Positions 1 through 7,801 of a stretch of 64,000 nucleotides of DNA are shown piece after piece (the stretch's first letter is position 1; the number at the start of each line of letters is the position of its first letter). Source of the DNA: JAVVEW01 sp032251045 (lineage in GTDB: Bacteria > Pseudomonadota > Gammaproteobacteria > Methylococcales > Methylomonadaceae); NCBI GenBank assembly GCA_032251045.1, contig JAVVEW010000007.1, forward strand, positions 1 through 64,000, given 5' to 3'. Both the position numbers and the translations under genes were made by a program. The notes beneath the pieces were generated by a model, which saw nothing but the letters and a program-made list of their open reading frames with translations, was not told the origin of the DNA and searched no databases.

Positions 1-1123
1 GGTGTTATTTGACGAGTTGCTCGATGCGCATAATTGGTATCAACCGCTGACCCGGAATGCGCTGCAGCAAACCCTTGCCGTGGCTCTGGCCAACATTCCC
101 GAAGACGATCTGGAACGCGCCATGATGGTGATGCGCCAATTCAAACACAGCCAGACCTTACGAGTAGCTGCCGCCGATTGTCTGGATATGATCGAGGTCA
201 TGGTGGTCAGCGATTACCTGACCTTGATTGCCGAAGTGATCCTGGATCATGCGTTGCGCTGGTGCTGGCGGCTGTTAACACTAAAACACGGCGCTCCCCC
301 AGATACCGATGCCGAACACAATGGCTTCGCCATTTTAGGATTCGGTAAACTGGGCGGGCTGGAATTGAGTTATGGTTCGGACCTGGATTTGGTCTTTATT
401 TATCAAGGTGATAATCATGCCCAGACGGACGGCGACAAACCGGTCAGCGTGGCGCAGTTCTATGGCCGCCTAGGCCAGCGCGTGATGCACATGCTCAATA
501 CGCAACTCTTGTCCGGCCTATTGTATGAAGTCGATACCCGCCTCAGGCCCAGCGGCAATGCCGGCTTGCTGGTCAGCCCCATACAGGGCTACCAAAGCTA
601 TCTTGAGCATCAAGCCTGGACCTATGAACATCAGGCGCTGACTCGGGCGCGCTGCATCGCCGGAGATGCCAGGTTAAGTCAGGCATTGACCGCGCTGCGC
701 CACGATGTGCTGTGTCGCTCCCGCCAGCCGGACACGCTACGCCAGGACGTTAAGGCCATGCGCCGAAAAATGCGCTCGCATCTGACACCTAAAAGCAAAC
801 AACAATTCCACCTCAAACACAGTTTAGGCGGTATTGCCGATATTGAGTTTATAGTACAATTTTTGCTTTTGCGCTGGGCACATCAGCACCCTGACCTTAT
901 CACCTGCTCGGATAATATTCGTCAGTTGCAGGCCTTGGCCGAACACGGCATTATCAGCACCGAGGATGCCTGTTTTTTACAGGAAAGTTATCGTCTTTAT
1001 CGCGACCTTGGCCATCATTTGGTGTTGCAAGGTCTGGACACTCAGGTATCGGGCAAGCAATTCCGGGAACAACGCCTTGGGGTGATACGCATCTGGCGCA
1101 AAATTTTACATGCTAACGCTTAA
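1..1123 (+). CDS. glnE: Glutamine synthetase adenylyltransferase/removase, 3' part
   Basis: This is the C-terminal part of GlnE, which adds and removes AMP on glutamine synthetase in response to PII. The reading frame is open to the left edge, so the 5' half of the gene (the family is about 950 residues) lies outside the window. The GTG at position 2 is internal and is not a start. The visible 373 residues contain a nucleotidyltransferase signature GFGKLGGLELSYGSDLD, with the metal-binding Asp pair at visible residues 127 and 129. A helical GlnE domain follows, with SLGGIADIEFIVQFLLL. The protein ends normally at TAA, 15 bases before ilvE, so co-transcription is likely. Identity is firm. Which of the two catalytic domains this is (probably the C-terminal adenylylating one) is inferred from its position at the end of the gene. 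Confidence 0.93.
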   Translation, partial: VLFDELLDAHNWYQPLTRNALQQTLAVALANIPEDDLERAMMVMRQFKHSQTLRVAAADCLDMIEVMVVSDYLTLIAEVILDHALRWCWRLLTLKHGAPPDTDAEHNGFAILGFGKLGGLELSYGSDLDLVFIYQGDNHAQTDGDKPVSVAQFYGRLGQRVMHMLNTQLLSGLLYEVDTRLRPSGNAGLLVSPIQGYQSYLEHQAWTYEHQALTRARCIAGDARLSQALTALRHDVLCRSRQPDTLRQDVKAMRRKMRSHLTPKSKQQFHLKHSLGGIADIEFIVQFLLLRWAHQHPDLITCSDNIRQLQALAEHGIISTEDACFLQESYRLYRDLGHHLVLQGLDTQVSGKQFREQRLGVIRIWRKILHANA

Positions 1124-1138
1124 ATCGAGAACAACAAC

Positions 1139-2062
1139 ATGACAATGGAAGACCGAGATGGTTTTATCTGGATGGATGGACAATGGCTGCCCTGGCGTGA
1201 CGCTAAAGTCCATGTCCTGACCCACACACTGCACTACGGCGCGGGGGTTTTTGAAGGGCTCAGGGCCTATCACAGCGAACAAGGACCGGCAATTTTCCGG
1301 CTTCCCGAACATACCGAGCGATTGTTTCGTTCGGCACGTATTCTCAACATGGCCATCCCCTATGATGCCGACACCTTGAATAAAGCGCATCTTGAGGCCA
1401 TCAGCAAAAACAATCTGGACACCGCCTATATCCGCAGCATGTGTTTTTATGGTGCTGAAGGCATGGGCCTTAGAGCCGATAACCTCAAAGTTCATGTCAT
1501 GATTGCTGCCTGGTCCTGGGGCGCATACCTGGGCGCGGAAAATATCGAGCGCGGCATCCGGGTAAGAACCTCATCCTACACCCGTCACCATGTCAACAGC
1601 AGCATGCTGAAAGCTAAGGCTAACGGCAATTACCTGAATTCCATTCTGGCCTTGCAAGAAGCGTTAGCTTGTGGCTATGACGAAGCCTTAATGCTGGATC
1701 ATCAAGGCTTCGCCGCCGAAGGCAGTGGTGAAAATCTGTTCATTATCAGAAATGGCGTGTTGTACACGCCGGAAACCACCTCGTCACTGGAAGGCATTAC
1801 TCGCGACACGCTGATCGTGCTGGCCCGAGAACTGGGTATCGATGTGGTGGAAAAACGCATCACCCGTGATGAAATCTATATTTGCGATGAAGCCTTCTTT
1901 ACCGGCTCGGCAGCTGAAGTGACACCGATTCGCGAACTCGATGGCCGCATCATCGGCAACGGCGGGCGCGGCCCGATAACTGAAAAGCTACAGAAGCTGT
2001 ATTTTGACTGCGTCCACGGCAGGCACCCTAAGCACAAAGACTGGCTGAGTCACGTCAAGTGA
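1139..2062 (+). CDS. ilvE: Branched-chain amino acid aminotransferase
   Basis: PLP-dependent fold-type IV transaminase that performs the last step of valine, isoleucine and leucine synthesis using glutamate. At 307 residues it has the usual IlvE length. HTLHYGAGVFEGLRAY near residues 29-44 and the Lys in LKAKANGNY (about Lys160) match the family's PLP-binding Lys. The EGSGENLFI and GITRD segments are also typical. ATG at 1139 begins MTMEDRDG; a second ATG lies two codons on and cannot be excluded. The stop codon overlaps the GTG start of the next gene, so the two are translationally coupled. The other branched-chain genes of the window (ilvBHC, leuA) lie more than 30 kb away. Confidence 0.95.
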   Translation: MTMEDRDGFIWMDGQWLPWRDAKVHVLTHTLHYGAGVFEGLRAYHSEQGPAIFRLPEHTERLFRSARILNMAIPYDADTLNKAHLEAISKNNLDTAYIRSMCFYGAEGMGLRADNLKVHVMIAAWSWGAYLGAENIERGIRVRTSSYTRHHVNSSMLKAKANGNYLNSILALQEALACGYDEALMLDHQGFAAEGSGENLFIIRNGVLYTPETTSSLEGITRDTLIVLARELGIDVVEKRITRDEIYICDEAFFTGSAAEVTPIRELDGRIIGNGGRGPITEKLQKLYFDCVHGRHPKHKDWLSHVK

Positions 2063-3441
2063 CGTGTGTACGCCGCGCTCATCCGCAACTGATTGAGGTC
2101 TTGGGCGCGGCGCCTATTTTACTCTCTATCGCACTGCTACCGATCGGACGCACGGTCGAGATCAGCACCGCGCTATCAGCGTTACTGGGGCTGGGCGTAT
2201 TACTTCACCCCCGTTTCAGGGCGCAATTACCACTTGCGACCGTTAAGCATTACACACGGGTTTTTCTCTGCTTCTGGCTCCCCATTGCAACCAGCCTCAG
2301 CCAGGCCTTCAAACCAGAACTCACGGCTATCGCGGCGCTGGAATACCTACGCTTTTATTTTGCCGGCCTCTGGCCGCTGTACTGGCTACGCTGTCCGCAA
2401 CGCCGGGAGCAGCTTTGGCCCATCATCTGCTTGATACTGATGCTCTGGTTGCTGGACAGTCTCTGGCAATGGCGGCACGGTGTCGATCTACTGGGACGCA
2501 CCTACAACGGCGTGCGTCTAACCGGCCCGTTCAAGGACTATAAATTACCCATCGTACTGATTCTGTTACTGCCCATGTGCCTGAGCTGGCTGTATCACAA
2601 AACCCATCACTGGTTACTGGGCAGTTTCACACTAATGGCACTATTGGTCATTGCCTTATCAGGGCAGCGTGCGGTGTGGCTGGACGCTTGTATCGCCCTC
2701 ATCGTGCTGGGCATCCTGTGTCGGCGCAAACTACGTACCATGCACGTCCTTGGTATTTTACTGGCCGTCACACTCACCTTAAGCGGACTGTACCAAATCA
2801 GCTCAGGTTTCAAGCAGCGTGTGGACCGTACCGCTTTAGCGTTACACTTTGATTATCAGGCAATCAACACCGCCAGCGCTTATCGCCTACCCATTTGGGC
2901 GACGGGCCTTAATATGGTGGCAAACCATCCGTTAACGGGTGTCGGTACTAAAAACTTTCGCCATGCTTATGTGGATTATGCCTTGCCCAATGACCCCTTT
3001 GTTCAGGAAGCAAGCCCTAATGCCATTAGCGTTCATCATCCACATGCGTTTCTTCTGGAAATTGCCGCAGAAACCGGCCTGATAGGTCTTTTAGGTTATT
3101 GCCTGGCCAGTCTGCTGCTGATCCGGCAACTTAAAAAATGCGTGGCGACACCGTACTTTCTGGCCACAGTCACCACCTTGACCATGGCCTTGTTGCCCAT
3201 CAACATGCACACCGCTTTTTACGGTTCGTTTTACAGCCAGTTACTGTGGTGGCTGATCGCGGTATTGCTGACCCATTTACCCTCAACCACCATTCTGCAT
3301 GGCAACGCGCCGCTGACCGCCAATGGATCAAAACCATCTTTTGCTTCTGTTACAGAAACCGACCAGGGCCAGCATCAACGGCACTTCGATCAAGACGCCG
3401 ACCACGGTCGCCAGCGCCGCTCCGGACGACAAGCCGAATAA
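2059..3441 (+). CDS. O-antigen ligase/Wzy-type membrane protein, 3' end altered
   Basis: Polytopic inner-membrane protein of the O-antigen ligase (WaaL/RfaL, Wzy_C) superfamily, expected to transfer or polymerise O-polysaccharide on the periplasmic side. It has about ten hydrophobic segments, a large periplasmic loop, and the family-like GVGTKNFRHAY and HHPHAFLLEIAAETGLIGLLGY motifs. The GTG start at 2059 overlaps the ilvE stop (GTGA). The last recognisable membrane segment ends near 3285. The remaining roughly 40 codons are hydrophilic, Gln/Arg/Asp-rich and lie antisense to the 3' end of acr3. This tail does not look native and suggests that the original stop was lost when the ars cassette arrived. 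The split between ligase and polymerase function is not decided by sequence alone. Confidence 0.8.
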   Translation: MTCVRRAHPQLIEVLGAAPILLSIALLPIGRTVEISTALSALLGLGVLLHPRFRAQLPLATVKHYTRVFLCFWLPIATSLSQAFKPELTAIAALEYLRFYFAGLWPLYWLRCPQRREQLWPIICLILMLWLLDSLWQWRHGVDLLGRTYNGVRLTGPFKDYKLPIVLILLLPMCLSWLYHKTHHWLLGSFTLMALLVIALSGQRAVWLDACIALIVLGILCRRKLRTMHVLGILLAVTLTLSGLYQISSGFKQRVDRTALALHFDYQAINTASAYRLPIWATGLNMVANHPLTGVGTKNFRHAYVDYALPNDPFVQEASPNAISVHHPHAFLLEIAAETGLIGLLGYCLASLLLIRQLKKCVATPYFLATVTTLTMALLPINMHTAFYGSFYSQLLWWLIAVLLTHLPSTTILHGNAPLTANGSKPSFASVTETDQGQHQRHFDQDADHGRQRRSGRQAE

Positions 3442-4488
3442 CATCACGGCGGTCGCGATCGCGACTTCGAAATGATTCGACGCGCCGATCAACGCAGAAG
3501 GCGCGGCGTTTTCATAGCTGAAACCCCACAATTTCGCGGCCAGATAGGTAATCGCAAAGATCAATAGGGTCTGAATCGTCAGCGGAATCGCAATCCACAG
3601 AATCGTCAACGGATTCGCGATGATCACGTCGCCCTTGAACGAGAACAACAGAATCAAGGTCAGCAACAATGCGATAATGGTAATCGGCGTCAGCAGATGC
3701 AAGAATTTCTGTTCGAACCAAATCGGCCCTTTGCTGGCGATGATCCATTTGCGCGAAGTGTAGCCGGCGAACAGCGGCAGCGCGACATATATACCGATCG
3801 ACAAGAGCAGCGCTTCCCAAGGCACCGGCAACTGACCGACGCCGAGCAAAAAACCGCCGATCAAGCCGTACAGCACCAGCATCACCAACGAATTGATCGC
3901 GACCATCACCAGCGTGTGACCGGCATTGCCGCGCGCCAGATAACCCCAGACCAGTACCATCGCGGTACAGGGCGCGACGCCCAACAAGATGCAACCGGCC
4001 AGATAGCTACGCCAGAGCGGCACTTCGAGCATCTTGACGCCGTCTTGCATCACGACGGTGCCGGAGCCGTACTCGCTGCCGACCGGCAGATCCAGGCCGA
4101 ACGGCATCTTGACCAGATCGACCGCATCGGCGCCAATCAGCTCAAAGAACAGTCCGCCCAGAAACAACGTGGCGATGCCGTACATCGTGAACGGCTTGAT
4201 CGCCCAGTTGACGAACAAGGTCAGCGATACCGGTTTGACGCTCTTGCCGGCCTTGACGACTTCGGCGAAATCGATCTTGACCATGATCGGATACATCATG
4301 AAGAACAGACATACCGCGATCGGTATCGAGACGACCGGCGCCCCGTTGACATCGATGCTCATGCCGTCCAGCGTCTTCGCGAATTCCGGCGCGAACACAC
4401 CCAGCAGAATGCCGGCGACGATGCACAACGCCACCCACAGAGTCAAATAACGCTCGAAAAAGCCTATATCGTGTGTTTTTTCGGTCAT
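3328..4488 (-). CDS. acr3: Arsenite efflux transporter, ACR3 family
   Basis: Ten-helix inner-membrane carrier that extrudes arsenite, the product of the adjacent arsenate reductase. Its 386 residues are normal for ACR3. The Cys in GVAPCTAMVLVW and the Glu in GVLIEVPLML correspond to the residues needed for As(III) transport in this family. ASNHFEVAIA is another family signature. The natural C-terminus (CNRSKRWF) is present, so this gene is complete even though its 3' end overlaps the rightward ligase gene by 114 bases. It is the last gene of the ars cassette, 19 bases after arsC. Its codon choice differs by eye from the upstream genes (many GATC and TCG steps on the plus strand), consistent with acquisition by transfer. 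Confidence 0.95.
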   Translation of the reverse strand: MTEKTHDIGFFERYLTLWVALCIVAGILLGVFAPEFAKTLDGMSIDVNGAPVVSIPIAVCLFFMMYPIMVKIDFAEVVKAGKSVKPVSLTLFVNWAIKPFTMYGIATLFLGGLFFELIGADAVDLVKMPFGLDLPVGSEYGSGTVVMQDGVKMLEVPLWRSYLAGCILLGVAPCTAMVLVWGYLARGNAGHTLVMVAINSLVMLVLYGLIGGFLLGVGQLPVPWEALLLSIGIYVALPLFAGYTSRKWIIASKGPIWFEQKFLHLLTPITIIALLLTLILLFSFKGDVIIANPLTILWIAIPLTIQTLLIFAITYLAAKLWGFSYENAAPSALIGASNHFEVAIATAVMLFGLSSGAALATVVGVLIEVPLMLALVGFCNRSKRWF

Positions 4489-4507
4489 AACGCCTCCCCG
4501 CCGACTG

Positions 4508-4987
4508 TCAAGCCGACAATTGGCCGATTTCGTTGAGTTTCCGGGTTAATTCCTCGCGCGGCATGGTTTCCAACGGCAGTTCGAGCATTGACTTGACGCG
4601 CAACGCCAGCGTCGCGAAGGTTTGCTCGAACGCGGCGATTTTTTCTTCCTCGGTGCCTTCGACATGGCCCGGATCCGACACGCCCCAATGCGCCCGCACC
4701 GCCTTGGTCAGATAGACCGGGCAGGTTTCGCCGTGCGCACTGTCGCAAACCGTGATCACGATATCCATCGGTTGATGCTCGAAGTCTTCCCATGACTGGC
4801 TTTGATAGCCTTCGGTCGGCAGACGATGGCGTTTTAGCGTCGCCAGTGCGCCCTGGTTGATCCGGCCGATCGGATGACTACCGGACGAAAAGGGCCGGAT
4901 GCGGCCCTGGCCGTGATGATTGAACAGGGCTTCGCCCATGACGCTGCGGCAGGAATTGCCGGTACAGACAATCAGAATGTTTAGCAT
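4508..4987 (-). CDS. arsC: Arsenate reductase, thioredoxin-coupled LMW-phosphatase type
   Basis: Cytoplasmic enzyme that reduces arsenate to arsenite for export by Acr3. The fold is that of low-molecular-weight tyrosine phosphatases. The P-loop VCTGNSCRS carries the nucleophile Cys8 and Arg14 (CX5R). The redox pair Cys81 and Cys89 sits in VCDSAHGETCP, the arrangement of thioredoxin-linked ArsC. A C-terminal helical extension takes the protein to 159 residues, slightly longer than the classical 130-140. The start ATG begins MLNILIVCTGNS directly. It lies between arsI and acr3; the 81-base gap to arsI contains a REP-like palindrome at 5024-5050. Confidence 0.94.
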   Translation of the reverse strand: MLNILIVCTGNSCRSVMGEALFNHHGQGRIRPFSSGSHPIGRINQGALATLKRHRLPTEGYQSQSWEDFEHQPMDIVITVCDSAHGETCPVYLTKAVRAHWGVSDPGHVEGTEEEKIAAFEQTFATLALRVKSMLELPLETMPREELTRKLNEIGQLSA

Positions 4988-5023
4988 CAGAATCCTCGAT
5001 ATTGCTTTATTAAACTCTACGCA

Positions 5024-5050
5024 GGATGGATAAGCTTGAGCGCATCCACC
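5024..5050. repeat. REP-like palindrome inside the ars cassette
   Basis: Imperfect palindrome GGATGGATAAGC...GCGCATCCACC in the arsC-arsI gap. It shares its GGATAAGC/GCGCATCC core with the two palindromes at 49808-49876, so it belongs to a dispersed family. It could act as an RNA stability or attenuation element between the two ars genes, but the sequence does not prove that. Confidence 0.55.
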
Positions 5051-5068
5051 AAAATTGGCAGCCTTTTC

Positions 5069-5521
5069 TCAGCTGCAACAAGAAGAAGTACCTGCCTTGG
5101 CCGGACGACAGGCGAACGGGTTTTCGCCGTCGGAAGCCGCTTTCGCTTCGTTGAAGGTGGGAATTTCGCTTAAGGAATGAAAAGATTCCCAGGCAATGCC
5201 TTGTGGGTCGGTGATCCAGTACTTGTCAGAACGTGCGTAGCAACAAGCCGCGCCTTGCTGGGCTGCAACCGGCGCTTGGGTTGCATCGATTTGGCGCTTG
5301 ATTTCCGCTAGTTCCTGCTCGTTCTCGGCTTGGATACCTAAGTGATCGAGGCCGGATCGTGCGCCGCGATTGGAAATCGCGAAATTGACGCGTGGGTCAT
5401 TTAACAGCCATTTCGCGTAATCGTCGTGTTTTACCGTCGGCTCGCAGCCGAATAGTGTGCTGTAAAAGACAATGTTTTTTTCCAGATTGTCGACCGATAG
5501 ATGGATGTGTAAGCGTTTCAC
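5069..5521 (-). CDS. arsI: ArsI/CadI family metalloenzyme (probable C-As lyase)
   Basis: Vicinal-oxygen-chelate (glyoxalase/dioxygenase fold) protein of 150 residues. ArsI enzymes use Fe(II) and O2 to cleave the carbon-arsenic bond of trivalent methyl- or aromatic arsenicals. Candidate metal ligands are His5, His60 and Glu112 (in DPQGIAWESF). The vicinal pair Cys93-Cys94 (AACCYARSD) matches the arsenic-binding cysteines of ArsI. The C-terminus carries extra Cys residues (SSCCS). The start is GTG at 5521, six bases after a strong AAGGAG, and begins MKRLHIHLSVDN. CadI-type cadmium-induced proteins share these motifs, so substrate cannot be assigned with certainty. The ars neighbourhood favours arsenic. 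Confidence 0.85.
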   Translation of the reverse strand: MKRLHIHLSVDNLEKNIVFYSTLFGCEPTVKHDDYAKWLLNDPRVNFAISNRGARSGLDHLGIQAENEQELAEIKRQIDATQAPVAAQQGAACCYARSDKYWITDPQGIAWESFHSLSEIPTFNEAKAASDGENPFACRPAKAGTSSCCS

Positions 5522-5539
5522 CAGAGCTCCTTAAATTCA

Positions 5540-5561
5540 AATATATGGATAAGCATATATT
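5540..5561. promoter_or_regulatory. Candidate ArsR operator/promoter before arsI
   Basis: Perfect inverted repeat AATATATG-6-CATATATT between arsR and arsI. On the minus strand a possible promoter, TTGCTG (5575-5580), 17 bases, then TATGCT (5552-5557), places the repeat across the -10 box. An AT-rich dyad overlapping a promoter is typical of ArsR operators. The match to this particular ArsR is inference. Confidence 0.45.
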
Positions 5562-5573
5562 AACAGCCTGAAA

Positions 5574-5924
5574 TCAGCAACACACCTCACTATCCGTCCG
5601 CCCGACCATGACACGCAAACGCGCCCGATCTTCTTGGCTGCGTGGGTCGGCGCGCACCGCTGCCAGCACCTGATCCAGCAACGGATACGCCCATCCGGGC
5701 AAGCTTGGGTTGATCCGATAATACACCCATTGCCCTTCTCGGCTGTCGGTCAGTAAGCCGGTTTGTCTCAGTAGCGCCAAGTGTCTGGAAATTTTTGGCT
5801 GCGACAGCGCTAGCGCTGCGGTCAACTCGCAAACGCATAAGCGCCCCTCAAGGTGCAGCAAGGCCACACAACGCAGCCGGGTGTCATCGGCCAGACATTT
5901 GAATAACTGTACTGGTGTCAGCAT
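5574..5924 (-). CDS. arsR: ArsR/SmtB-family arsenite-responsive repressor
   Basis: Small winged-helix repressor that leaves DNA on binding As(III). The ATG at 5924 gives 116 residues, the normal size, beginning MLTPVQLFKCLADDTRL. An upstream in-frame ATG at 6110 would add an unlikely Arg-rich extension overlapping the DUF1244 gene and is rejected. The metal-binding motif of classical ArsR, ELTAALALSQPKISRHL preceded by Cys30-Val31-Cys32, is intact on the recognition helix. Extra cysteines lie at the C-terminus (EVCC). The start is 13 bases after the DUF1244 stop, so the two are probably one transcript. Candidate operators lie at 5540-5561 and 6345-6360. Confidence 0.93.
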   Translation of the reverse strand: MLTPVQLFKCLADDTRLRCVALLHLEGRLCVCELTAALALSQPKISRHLALLRQTGLLTDSREGQWVYYRINPSLPGWAYPLLDQVLAAVRADPRSQEDRARLRVMVGRTDSEVCC

Positions 5925-5937
5925 AGGCTTTGATAAT

Positions 5938-6249
5938 TCAGGCCTTGCTTGCTTGTTTCGCCTGTTGCCGGGCTTCGAATGCGGCCAGTTGTTCCGGCGT
6001 GGCCGGTTTCTGGTGTTTGTCTTTCCAGTCCGAATACGGCTCGCCGTAGATTTTCTCCCGGGCCTGTTCGTAATCCAGCTCAATGCCGCGCGCCTTGGCG
6101 GCCTCGACATACCATTTGGCTAAACAGTTGCGGCAGAAATCGGCCAGAACCATCAGTTCGATATTCTGCACTTCCGGGTGCTGTTGAAAATGCTTGACCA
6201 GCCGACGGAGTACTTCGGCTTCCAGTTCGGTTTCAGTTTGTGGGTTCAT
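5938..6249 (-). CDS. DUF1244 family protein
   Basis: A 103-residue soluble protein matching the DUF1244 family by its central block LMVLADFCRNCLAKWYVEAA and the following YGEPYSDWK. The family is widespread in proteobacteria and has no established function known to me. The two cysteines in FCRNC are conserved-looking and could bind metal or thiol ligands; this is inference. The C-terminal tail is Ala/Gln/Lys-rich. It is the first gene of the leftward unit that continues with arsR only 13 bases on. It may be a host gene behind which the ars genes landed, or a cassette member. Confidence 0.75.
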   Translation of the reverse strand: MNPQTETELEAEVLRRLVKHFQQHPEVQNIELMVLADFCRNCLAKWYVEAAKARGIELDYEQAREKIYGEPYSDWKDKHQKPATPEQLAAFEARQQAKQASKA

Positions 6250-6310
6250 GTTAGTCTCAGAGATGGATTTGGAGTGGTTAACAGTGGCTCATGATAATTG
6301 AATCGCGACA

Positions 6311-6924
6311 GGCGTCACGCCAGGGTAAACGCATTAAAATAATCAACATATCAATATGTTACCCTGTTACTTATAACGCTTAGTCAATTCGGTTTAACTT
6401 ATGGTACCCCTCCCTGGGCCCCGTTAGGCCGCGCCGAGCACTGGCGATTTTGCCGAGAATAGCCCGCTAGGGGAGCGGCAGGGATGCCGCTCGTTTTCGG
6501 AGGGCTAGGGATAGCCCTTCCGAAAACCCTCGGCAAAATCGTCAGCGCGCAGGATGCAGCGGCCTCCGGGTGTCTGCTGACTCGCGCCATCCGGGCGCTC
6601 GCACTTCGTGCGCCTTTGGCGTCCCAATCCGCTCCCGGCGGATTGGTCTTTTGGATACTTTTCTTTGGACAAGCAAAGACAAAATCGCCTGGAGCGATTT
6701 TGAACAGCTTTAGCTGGCCCGCAGGACGAAACCCATGGATGGGTTTCGTAGCAGTATCGCGGCTGTCGGTCCGCGAACCGACTACATATAAGCGTCGCGA
6801 TAGCGACACAAAGCCTTGTTTAGCTTTCAATCAAACTAAATCTTATAATTAACCAGGAAACAAGGAATATTTTCACTATTTGATTTTCTATAGTGTTTTA
6901 ATGCGTTTGCCCTGGGCGCCACGC
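6311..6924. mobile_element. Non-autonomous insertion element with TIRs and target duplication
   Basis: The element proper is 6321-6914 (594 bp). Its ends are inverted repeats, CAGGGTAAACGCATTAAAA on the left (6321-6339) and the same sequence with one mismatch on the right (6896-6914). It is flanked by direct repeats GGCGTCACGC (6311-6320) and GGCGCCACGC (6915-6924), nine of ten identical, as expected of a target-site duplication. CAGGG termini and an 8-10 bp duplication recall the ISAs1 family, but no transposase is present. The interior is a dense set of palindromes, for example 6443-6457 paired with 6530-6544 and a long hairpin at 6494-6526. The open frames here (122 and 143 codons on opposite strands) follow the palindromes and are not credible genes. 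This element fills the gap between DUF1244 and the nitrilase gene. Confidence 0.8.
6345..6360. promoter_or_regulatory. Candidate operator upstream of DUF1244-arsR
   Basis: Perfect dyad AACATAT-CA-ATATGTT about 100 bases upstream of the DUF1244 start and inside the left end of the mobile element. On the minus strand it lies near a weak -10-like TTTAAT (6333-6338). It shares CATAT/ATATG half-sites with the dyad at 5540-5561, which suggests the same regulator. Assignment to ArsR is inference. Confidence 0.35.
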
Positions 6925-6934
6925 CTACAAACAC

Positions 6935-7801
6935 TCAAGGCACGAACGCGCTTTGTTTCGGCCAGTCGCGGTAATTGAACACCTGGCCCTGGTGACGCAC
7001 GCTGTCGATAGCGGCCCAATCGATGTCGGCATACACCCAGCCTGCCCGGTTCAGTTCGCCTTTGGCCAGCACGCCATCATCGGGAAAGCCCCGATCCACC
7101 GGGGTATAAACAGCCGCCGCGCCGATATTGACATCCACCGCTTCCGACCAGGGTGCCTCGCCGACGGTGCAGGATTGCACCACATAAATCTGGTTTTCCA
7201 GCGCCCGCGCCTGGCTGCCGATACGCACCCTGTGATAACCGGCGGTAGTGTCGGTGCAACTGGGCACCAGTAACAGCTGCGCGCCCAGCTCGACCTGCCT
7301 ATGGGCCAGCAGCGGAAATTCGCTGTCGTAGCAAACATTGATGGCAAACCGGCCCCAGTCGCTGTCGAACACTTTCAGCTCCAGACCCGGATGAATCAGC
7401 CATTGCTCGTTCTCGAACCGGGTCATGACCAACTTATCCTGATAATTGCTGGAGCCATCCGGCCAGAACACGAACGCCCGGTTGCGGTAATCGCCGGCCG
7501 TTTGCCGTACTGGAAATGTTCCGGCCTGAATCAGGCACTGGTAAGTCCTGGCCAGGCGTTGATACAAAGCCAAAAACGGCTCGATCAAAGTCTGCATGGC
7601 TTCCAGCTGAGCCGAAAGTGACGCATAAACCGGCTCACCGAAAATCGACGCCAGCTCCATGCTGAAATATTCCGGAAACAGCAAAATCCGGGCGCCACTG
7701 CCTGCGGCCTCGGCCACCCACTGTTCGGCTTTTTTTTCGTATTCGGCAAAATTGCTGAAAAAGCCGATTGGGTATTGGGCGCTGGCCAGTTTAACGATCA
7801 T
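6935..7801 (-). CDS. Carbon-nitrogen hydrolase (nitrilase superfamily)
   Basis: A 288-residue cytoplasmic amidase/nitrilase-fold enzyme. The catalytic triad is visible: Glu44 in LLFPEYFSMEL, Lys123 in YQDKLVMTRFE and Cys157 in FAINVCYDSEFP. The length is that of single-domain members of the superfamily. The substrate cannot be told from sequence. The ATG start overlaps the end of the upstream GNAT gene by 11 bases, so the two are translationally coupled. A nitrilase and a GNAT acetyltransferase side by side is a recurrent pairing, which suggests that one acylates and the other hydrolyses the same small amide or amine. That linkage is inference. Confidence 0.88.
   Translation of the reverse strand: MIVKLASAQYPIGFFSNFAEYEKKAEQWVAEAAGSGARILLFPEYFSMELASIFGEPVYASLSAQLEAMQTLIEPFLALYQRLARTYQCLIQAGTFPVRQTAGDYRNRAFVFWPDGSSNYQDKLVMTRFENEQWLIHPGLELKVFDSDWGRFAINVCYDSEFPLLAHRQVELGAQLLLVPSCTDTTAGYHRVRIGSQARALENQIYVVQSCTVGEAPWSEAVDVNIGAAAVYTPVDRGFPDDGVLAKGELNRAGWVYADIDWAAIDSVRHQGQVFNYRDWPKQSAFVP

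Noticed and set aside
3697..4536. 279-codon rightward frame antisense to acr3 and arsC
   Set aside because: Gln/Arg/Asp-rich shadow of a well-supported membrane protein gene.
6399..6852. Opposite-strand frames of 143 and 122 codons
   Set aside because: They follow palindromes inside the mobile element, have no ribosome sites and no recognisable domains.
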